DNA of 64,000 nucleotides from positions 62,001 to 126,000 of the forward strand of contig NZ_FWYF01000001.1 in the NCBI RefSeq assembly GCF_900176375.1, in the 5' to 3' direction. A program made the translations under genes and the position numbers. Origin of the DNA: Reichenbachiella faecimaris (GTDB lineage Bacteria > Bacteroidota > Bacteroidia > Cytophagales > Cyclobacteriaceae). The notes below the pieces were generated by a model. That model saw only the letters and a list, made by a program, of their open reading frames with translations, had not been told where the DNA came from and ran no database searches. Of the stretch, positions 62,422 to 64,000 are shown piece after piece (the stretch's first letter is position 1; every line of letters starts with the position of its first letter).

Positions 62422-64000
62422 ATGTTTAGGTCAATTCTCATTTTCGTTATTTCATTTTGCTTATATGCTCCACTTTTCTCGCAACCTAACTCTGGACAAA
62501 TTGTTCAGTCCTCTTTTCAAAAAATCAACTCAGAAAGTCTAGACGAGGCGATTGCTGATCTTAATGCCATACTTGTAGACGATCCAGATCATGTGGGTGC
62601 CTTAGGGATGCTAGGGCTGGCATACAGGAGAAAACAGGATTATAAAAAATCCGTGAAGTATTACAAAAAAGCAGCTGAAGCCCAACCAGAAAACTCACAA
62701 GGACAATTCAACCTTGGCGTAGCTTATGCTTTGGCAGAGAATAAGGACCTGGCTTTTGAGACATTAATGAAAGTAAAGGAGAGTAATACATTCAATATTA
62801 CCAACGTGGGTTTGAGCCCAGCTGCTCAGATTCTAAAACCTGATCCCAGATTCAAAAATCTATTTCCAACTCCTGAGGAGTACTCAAATCCGTTTGTGGA
62901 AGCTGGTGCTGAAATTATTCATGATTGGAAGGGAGAAAATGTCAGAGATCAGTTTGGGTGGATTGGTAGAAACATTGGAGATGTGGACGGAGATGGTGTA
63001 ATGGATATTACTTCTTCTGCCCCAACTAATAATGATGGAGCAGTTGGAGCTGGAAAAATCTATGTTTATTCTGGAAAAACTGGCAGGCTTATATGGGCCT
63101 ATGCAGCCAAGGATGCCAATGGCCAACTGGGTATGAGCATTGAAGCTGCTGGCGATGTTGATGGTGACGGCACGCCTGATGTGGTTGCAGGTGCCCCTTA
63201 TGTAAATAAGACCTGGGTGTTTTCTGGTAAAAACGGGAAGGTACTCTATGAATGGAAAGGTGCTGATGAGAAAGGTGCATTTGGCAGAGGAGTGAGAGGA
63301 GCAGGAGATGTAAATAAAGATGGATATGATGATATTCTAATTGGTGAACCTTATCAGATCTGGGGTGGGCCATTAAATAGTACCAAAGTAGAGCATGCGG
63401 GAAAAGCCTATTTATATTCTGGAAAGGACGGTTCCATTTTGCAATCATGGAGCGGGGAAAGCATAGGTGACGGTTTTGGAACGGCGCTGGGAGGCAAAAC
63501 TACTGATGGTGCTTCCATGCTGATGGTAGGTGCACCTGGCGTGACCAATGGTGGGCAAGTGTATGTGTATCAGGGCATGGAAAAGAAACCATTTTTTAAG
63601 ATAGAACCAGATACAACAGGTCGTCGACTGGGTGGCATGTTTATGTCTGTAGTCGGGGATGTAGATAGAGATGGTGTACAAGATGTCTATGCTTCAGACT
63701 TTGCTAATGCAGCTTTAGGAAACTCTACTGGCAGGGCTTATATCCATTCAGGTGCAAATGGTGAGCAATTGATGATATTGACAGGAGAGGCAGCAGGTGA
63801 TGGTTTTGGTATTGGAGTAGCGGATGCAGGAGATACAGATGGTGATGGCTTTGATGATCTTGTGATAGGAGCCTGGCAGCATGCCTCTGCGGCACCTTCT
63901 GGAGGCAAAATCTATCTGTACTCTGGAAAGGATGGCAGCCTTTTGCGAACCTTGACTGGACAGGTGGCTGGCGAAACACTGGGCTTTGATGCTACTGGAA
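62422..64000 (+). CDS. Exported TPR and FG-GAP (integrin alpha-like) repeat protein, truncated by the window edge
   Basis: An open frame from the ATG at 62422 to the end of the window (526 codons so far). It has a signal peptide (about 1-20, ending LFSQ), TPR-like repeats (about 35-115, with GALGMLGLAYRRKQDYKKSVKYY) and at least five FG-GAP repeats (from about 170). Each repeat has a calcium loop of the DVDGDGxxDI type (for example DVDGDGVMDI, DVDGDGTPDV, DTDGDGFDDL) and a KIYVYSGKxG strand. FG-GAP propellers bind ligands at the cell surface. The C-terminus, where a T9SS sorting domain may lie, is outside the window. Confidence 0.9.
   Translation, partial: MFRSILIFVISFCLYAPLFSQPNSGQIVQSSFQKINSESLDEAIADLNAILVDDPDHVGALGMLGLAYRRKQDYKKSVKYYKKAAEAQPENSQGQFNLGVAYALAENKDLAFETLMKVKESNTFNITNVGLSPAAQILKPDPRFKNLFPTPEEYSNPFVEAGAEIIHDWKGENVRDQFGWIGRNIGDVDGDGVMDITSSAPTNNDGAVGAGKIYVYSGKTGRLIWAYAAKDANGQLGMSIEAAGDVDGDGTPDVVAGAPYVNKTWVFSGKNGKVLYEWKGADEKGAFGRGVRGAGDVNKDGYDDILIGEPYQIWGGPLNSTKVEHAGKAYLYSGKDGSILQSWSGESIGDGFGTALGGKTTDGASMLMVGAPGVTNGGQVYVYQGMEKKPFFKIEPDTTGRRLGGMFMSVVGDVDRDGVQDVYASDFANAALGNSTGRAYIHSGANGEQLMILTGEAAGDGFGIGVADAGDTDGDGFDDLVIGAWQHASAAPSGGKIYLYSGKDGSLLRTLTGQVAGETLGFDATG

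Noticed and set aside
1-64000. CRISPR arrays, tRNA or rRNA genes, prophage or conjugative modules.
   Set aside because: No regularly spaced repeats, cloverleaf-like segments, phage structural genes or transfer genes were seen in any intergenic region.

Overview
The window reads as chromosomal DNA of a Bacteroidota bacterium, most likely of the order Cytophagales; I cannot name the genus. The support is indirect but consistent. The DNA is AT-rich. Two large exported proteins end in type IX secretion (T9SS) C-terminal domains with a YPNPA motif. There is a PorE-like TPR/propeller/OmpA protein, LytS/LytTR pairs, a Reg_prop propeller kinase, many FtsX-type permeases of the Bacteroidota kind, and several TAnnTTTG promoter boxes. 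I see no tRNA, rRNA, CRISPR array, phage block or replication origin. Coding density is high and several convergent pairs share stop codons.

Layout. 1-1059: end of a LytS kinase plus its LytTR regulator. 1066-4287: CvfB-like RNA-binding protein, Na/Ca antiporter and a von Willebrand A lipoprotein. 4493-7717: overlapping operon of a GyrI-like binding protein, a TPR-LytS kinase and a LytTR regulator. 7714-14371: DUF3108 protein, radical SAM protein, YaaA, AraC-type membrane regulator and an exported WD40-caspase. 14551-26651: FtsX permease, a GAF/PAS protein ending in a bare DHp domain next to a full histidine kinase, a small exported protein, the PorE-like protein, a Reg_prop histidine kinase and a ChbG/YdjC deacetylase. 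26958-33098: a 2046-residue T9SS surface protein. 33301-39841: a small basic protein with a cold-shock protein, two further DHp-terminated proteins, a frameshifted M48 protease, a DEAD-box helicase and a small exported protein. 39963-44015: a metzincin T9SS protease. 44743-49286: guanine-deaminase-like enzyme, two ExbD proteins, PadR with its permease. 49297-49966: a REP-associated transposase bracketed by a 33-bp palindrome. 50028-55557: small membrane proteins, a DUF2971 gene inside a 10-bp inverted repeat, and a YtrA-type ABC operon. 55629-59938: a four-gene operon of exported proteins including a leucine-rich-repeat protein. 60083-64000: histidine kinase, aldo/keto reductase and the start of a TPR/FG-GAP protein.

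The main theme is signal reception and surface display. Signalling genes include two LytS/LytTR pairs, three complete HisKA kinases and three proteins that keep the phospho-acceptor DHp helices but stop before any ATP-binding domain. Surface genes include T9SS cargo, a PorE-like anchor, an LRR protein, a vWA lipoprotein and an FG-GAP protein.

The most interesting observations are: the family of three DHp-terminated, kinase-less sensors; the unassigned four-gene envelope operon at 55629-59938, whose LRR protein has a threefold WW module; the M48 protease broken by a 4-bp tandem duplication; and the accessory segment from 49297 to about 52450, with a transposase, palindromes and a possible single-gene cassette. 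All functional statements rest on motif reading by eye; no database search was run.
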